Source of the DNA: an uncultured Collinsella sp.
GTDB taxonomy: Bacteria; Actinomycetota; Coriobacteriia; Coriobacteriales; Coriobacteriaceae
NCBI GenBank assembly: GCA_902464645.1
Contig: CABQKL010000003.1
Location: forward strand, 1 to 42,972
Length of the DNA stretch: 42,972 nt
Direction: 5' to 3'
Shown here in pieces: positions 40,943 through 42,972 of the stretch. The position numbers were made by a program, and so were the translations under genes. The number at the start of each line of letters is the position of its first letter. Position 1 is the stretch's first letter. The notes beneath the pieces were generated by a model. It had not been told where the DNA came from and did no database searches. It worked only from the letters and a program-made list of their open reading frames with translations.

Positions 40943-40976
40943 ATGATTTTTCTGGGACGGGGATTAAAAAATCATT
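40943..40976 (+). repeat. Third REP-like unit, in the leader of queH
   Basis: ATGATTTTTCTGGGACG...ATTAAAAAATCATT, 34 bases, is identical to the left unit at 37949-37982 except for one base. It lies between the DUF3267 gene and queH and ends 18 bases before the queH start, so a hairpin here would sit right against the ribosome site. Confidence 0.82.
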
Positions 40977-40994
40977 GTGGGAGAGGAGATGTCC

Positions 40995-41570
40995 ATGAAG
41001 CCGTTGCTGCTGCATGCTTGCTGCGCGCCGTGCTCGCTGGAGCCGGTTCGCCTGCTGCGCGAGGAAGGGTTTGAGCCCACAATCTGCTGGACCAATCCCA
41101 ATATCCAGCCGCGCGATGAATGGCAGCGGCGCTTGGACGAGCTGCGCCGGTGGTGTGCCGATGGCGATATCGAGCTTATCGAGGCGGGAGAGGACCGCGA
41201 GCGCTGGGAGGCCGGCGTGGCCCCGCTGGGCGCCGATCGACCTCGTCGCTGTCGCGCGTGCTATGCCCTGCGCCTGGCCGAGGCATGCCGTGTGGCCCAG
41301 GAGCGTGGGTTTGAGTTTGTGGGCACGACGCTCGCCGTCTCGCCGTATCAGTTGTTCGAAACCTGCAATGACGTGCTTGAGCGCTTGGCGGCGGCACATG
41401 GGCTCGTCCCGGTCATTCGCGATTTTCGCCCGTATTACCCCGAGGCCACGCGTCGTTCGCGCGAGCTTGGCATGTATCGACAGAATTACTGCGGCTGCCG
41501 GTTCTCGGCCGTCGAGGCGGCCATGGACCGCGCCCGCATCCGCGACGAGCGCAAAGCGTCCAAAAAGTAG
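40995..41570 (+). CDS. queH: Epoxyqueuosine reductase QueH
   Basis: Reduces epoxyqueuosine in tRNA to queuosine, the last step of queuosine synthesis; QueH is the cobalamin-independent replacement of QueG. The protein has 191 residues. Cysteine motifs of the family are present: HACCAPCS (Cys9, Cys10, Cys13) at the N-terminus, CRACYALRL in the middle and NYCGC near the C-terminus, which bind iron-sulfur and metal. I chose the ATG at 40995 because AGAGGAG ends six bases before it; the ATG at 40989 touches the site. queA follows 64 bases on, the preceding step of the same pathway. Confidence 0.93.
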   Translation: MKPLLLHACCAPCSLEPVRLLREEGFEPTICWTNPNIQPRDEWQRRLDELRRWCADGDIELIEAGEDRERWEAGVAPLGADRPRRCRACYALRLAEACRVAQERGFEFVGTTLAVSPYQLFETCNDVLERLAAAHGLVPVIRDFRPYYPEATRRSRELGMYRQNYCGCRFSAVEAAMDRARIRDERKASKK

Positions 41571-41634
41571 TTCATTTGGGACGTCAGCCTGCTAGGATGT
41601 AGAGCGGACTTTAGCTATATAAGGAGTATCCGAC

Positions 41635-42852
41635 GTGTCTATGCGTACCGATGATTTTGACTACAACCTTCCTGAGGAACTGATCGCCCAGGCGCCTGCC
41701 GAGCCGCGTGACTCCTGCCGTCTGCTGGTGGTGGATCGCAAGGGCTCCCAGGCGGGAACGCCGCTGGAGCACGGCGGTACCGTTGAGCACCGTATCTTCC
41801 GCGATATCATCGACTATATCGAGCCAGGCGATGTGCTCGTCATCAACAAGACGCGCGTGATGCCGGCCCGCCTGATCGGTCGCAAAGCCGGCTCGGGTGG
41901 CGTGGTCGAGACGCTGCTGCTCAAGCGCCGCGAAGATGTTGACCCGCTGGGTCACGTTTGGGAGTGCCTGGTCAAGCCGGGTAAGCGCCTGAAGCCCGGT
42001 GCTCAGATTGAGTATCGCGCCGGTGGCGCCCATGCGCCCGAGGGGGCTCCCGTGGTGCTGACGGCTGAGGTCATCGACTTTGTCACCGATAGCCGCGGTG
42101 GCCGTCTGGTGCGCTTTGAGCCGGCCGGTTGCAATGCCGCCGGCGAGCAGCGCACGCTCGACGAGGCCATTCACGCCGCCGGTCACGTGCCGCTGCCGCC
42201 CTACATTACCGATTACGAGGGCGATCCCGAGAAGTACCAGACCGTCTACGCCATGAAGGAGGAGCACTCGGCTGCCGCTCCTACGGCGGGTCTGCACTTT
42301 ACCCCCGAGCTCATGGCCGCTATCGAGGCCAAGGGTGCGAAGTTTGCCGCCGTCGAGCTCGAGGTGGGCATCGATACCTTCCGTCTGGTGGAGGAGGACG
42401 ACCCTACGCAGCACGTCATGCACACCGAGCGCTACCACGTGTCGCAGGAAGTTGTCGACGCCGTGCATAAGGCGAAGGCCGAGGGGCATCGCGTAATCGC
42501 CGTCGGCACCACCGCAGTGCGTTCGCTCGAGAGTGCGTTCGATGCGGAGGCGCCGGTGTCCGATCCGGCTGTGACGGCGCGCTATTTTGAGGGCCGCGAG
42601 GACGGCGCTGACACGCTCGGCCGCGGCGATATCGTGGCGCGCGAGAACGCGACAACGCAGCTCTACCTCATGCCCGGCTCGACCTATCACGTGGTCGACG
42701 CACTGATCACGAACTTCCACGTGCCGCGCTCTACGCTCATGATGCTCGTGAGCGCGCTTGCCTCCCGCGACCAGATCATGGATGCCTACGCCGCCGCCAT
42801 CGAGGAGCGCTACCGCTTCTTCAGCTTTGGCGACGCCATGCTCATTTGTTAG
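41635..42852 (+). CDS. queA: S-adenosylmethionine:tRNA ribosyltransferase-isomerase QueA
   Basis: Transfers the ribosyl part of SAM to preQ1 in tRNA, giving epoxyqueuosine, which QueH then reduces. The protein has 405 residues, somewhat longer than the E. coli protein (356). It begins MSMRTDDFDYNLPEELIAQ. Family blocks include DYIEPGDVLVINKTRVMPAR, HVPLPPYI, AAPTAGLHFT and VGTTAVRSLES. I chose the GTG at 41635 because AAGGAG lies eight bases before it; the ATG two codons on is farther away. It probably shares a promoter with queH. A stem without T-run follows its stop. Confidence 0.96.
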   Translation: MSMRTDDFDYNLPEELIAQAPAEPRDSCRLLVVDRKGSQAGTPLEHGGTVEHRIFRDIIDYIEPGDVLVINKTRVMPARLIGRKAGSGGVVETLLLKRREDVDPLGHVWECLVKPGKRLKPGAQIEYRAGGAHAPEGAPVVLTAEVIDFVTDSRGGRLVRFEPAGCNAAGEQRTLDEAIHAAGHVPLPPYITDYEGDPEKYQTVYAMKEEHSAAAPTAGLHFTPELMAAIEAKGAKFAAVELEVGIDTFRLVEEDDPTQHVMHTERYHVSQEVVDAVHKAKAEGHRVIAVGTTAVRSLESAFDAEAPVSDPAVTARYFEGREDGADTLGRGDIVARENATTQLYLMPGSTYHVVDALITNFHVPRSTLMMLVSALASRDQIMDAYAAAIEERYRFFSFGDAMLIC

Positions 42853-42878
42853 TTACGCGGTTCTACGAACCGCGTAAC
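42852..42878. terminator. Perfect hairpin after queA
   Basis: GTTACGCGGTTC (42852-42863) pairs with 42867-42878 around a three-base loop. There is no T-run, so it may be a weak stop or a processing signal. Confidence 0.45.
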
Positions 42879-42972
42879 GGCTCGACGCTGCAAACGCCCC
42901 TAAGCGGCAATCTGACGTTCGATCGTCGGGCATGACCAGAAGGTCAATGCCCTCCTCTTTCACGTCACCTTG
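42853..42972 (-). CDS. Possible 3' end of a gene entering from the window edge
   Basis: The minus strand is open from the window end for 39 residues (QGDVKEEGIDLLVMPDDRTS, then DCRLGAFAASSRYAVRRTA) and stops with TAA inside the hairpin. The composition is protein-like, but the fragment is too short to name and could be chance. It would be convergent with queA. Confidence 0.3.
   Translation of the reverse strand, partial: QGDVKEEGIDLLVMPDDRTSDCRLGAFAASSRYAVRRTA

Overview
The window looks like a chromosomal segment of a high-GC Gram-positive gut actinobacterium of the class Coriobacteriia, most likely Collinsella. This is inferred from gene content and style: GC near 60 percent, purine-rich Shine-Dalgarno sites, class III fructose-bisphosphatase, fhs/fchA/folD folate genes, DegV and GtrA proteins, C69 dipeptidase, and many secreted or surface proteins. 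No 16S gene is present to confirm it.

Layout. 1-6.7 kb is core: the 3' end of ruvB, formate-tetrahydrofolate ligase (fhs), a membrane protein of unknown role, a cation diffusion facilitator and a double zinc-ribbon protein. 6.7-12.2 kb is an accessory patch: a complete IS1249-like insertion sequence (IS256 family), fragments of a tailed-phage head module (minor capsid tail, scaffold start, two phage-type tRNAs and a tRNA-like relic), an ADP-ribosylglycohydrolase, a YhcG/DUF1016-type nuclease and a small PH-like protein. 12.3-16.5 kb encodes exported proteins: a Tat-exported PI-PLC-like enzyme with a sortase-like tail, and two paralogous lipoproteins. 16.9-18.4 kb is the fchA-folD pair. It is followed by a C69 peptidase, a small helical protein and a UbiB/ABC1 kinase.

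22.5-30.9 kb is the most striking part. A cobalamin riboswitch precedes a giant surface protein of about 2,377 residues (Ig-like repeats, three DUF4430/transcobalamin-like domains, a beta-propeller, an InlB-type repeat, a lysine-rich stalk and a membrane anchor). A second, closely coupled membrane-anchored DUF4430 protein follows. I read this as a candidate cell-surface corrinoid-capture system.

30.9-42.9 kb returns to housekeeping genes: two GtrA proteins, class III FBPase (fbp) divergent from degV, a TIM-barrel-like protein, a 56-residue membrane protein, an RsmB/RsmF-type RNA methyltransferase, a MetRS-like synthetase, a DUF3267 protein, and queH-queA for the last steps of queuosine synthesis. 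Three copies of a REP-like palindromic unit lie in this part.

Functional links. Fhs, FchA and FolD together make the formate-to-methylene-THF branch of one-carbon metabolism. FolD lacks the usual cyclohydrolase lysine and glutamine, which fits a division of labour with FchA. QueA and QueH act in sequence.
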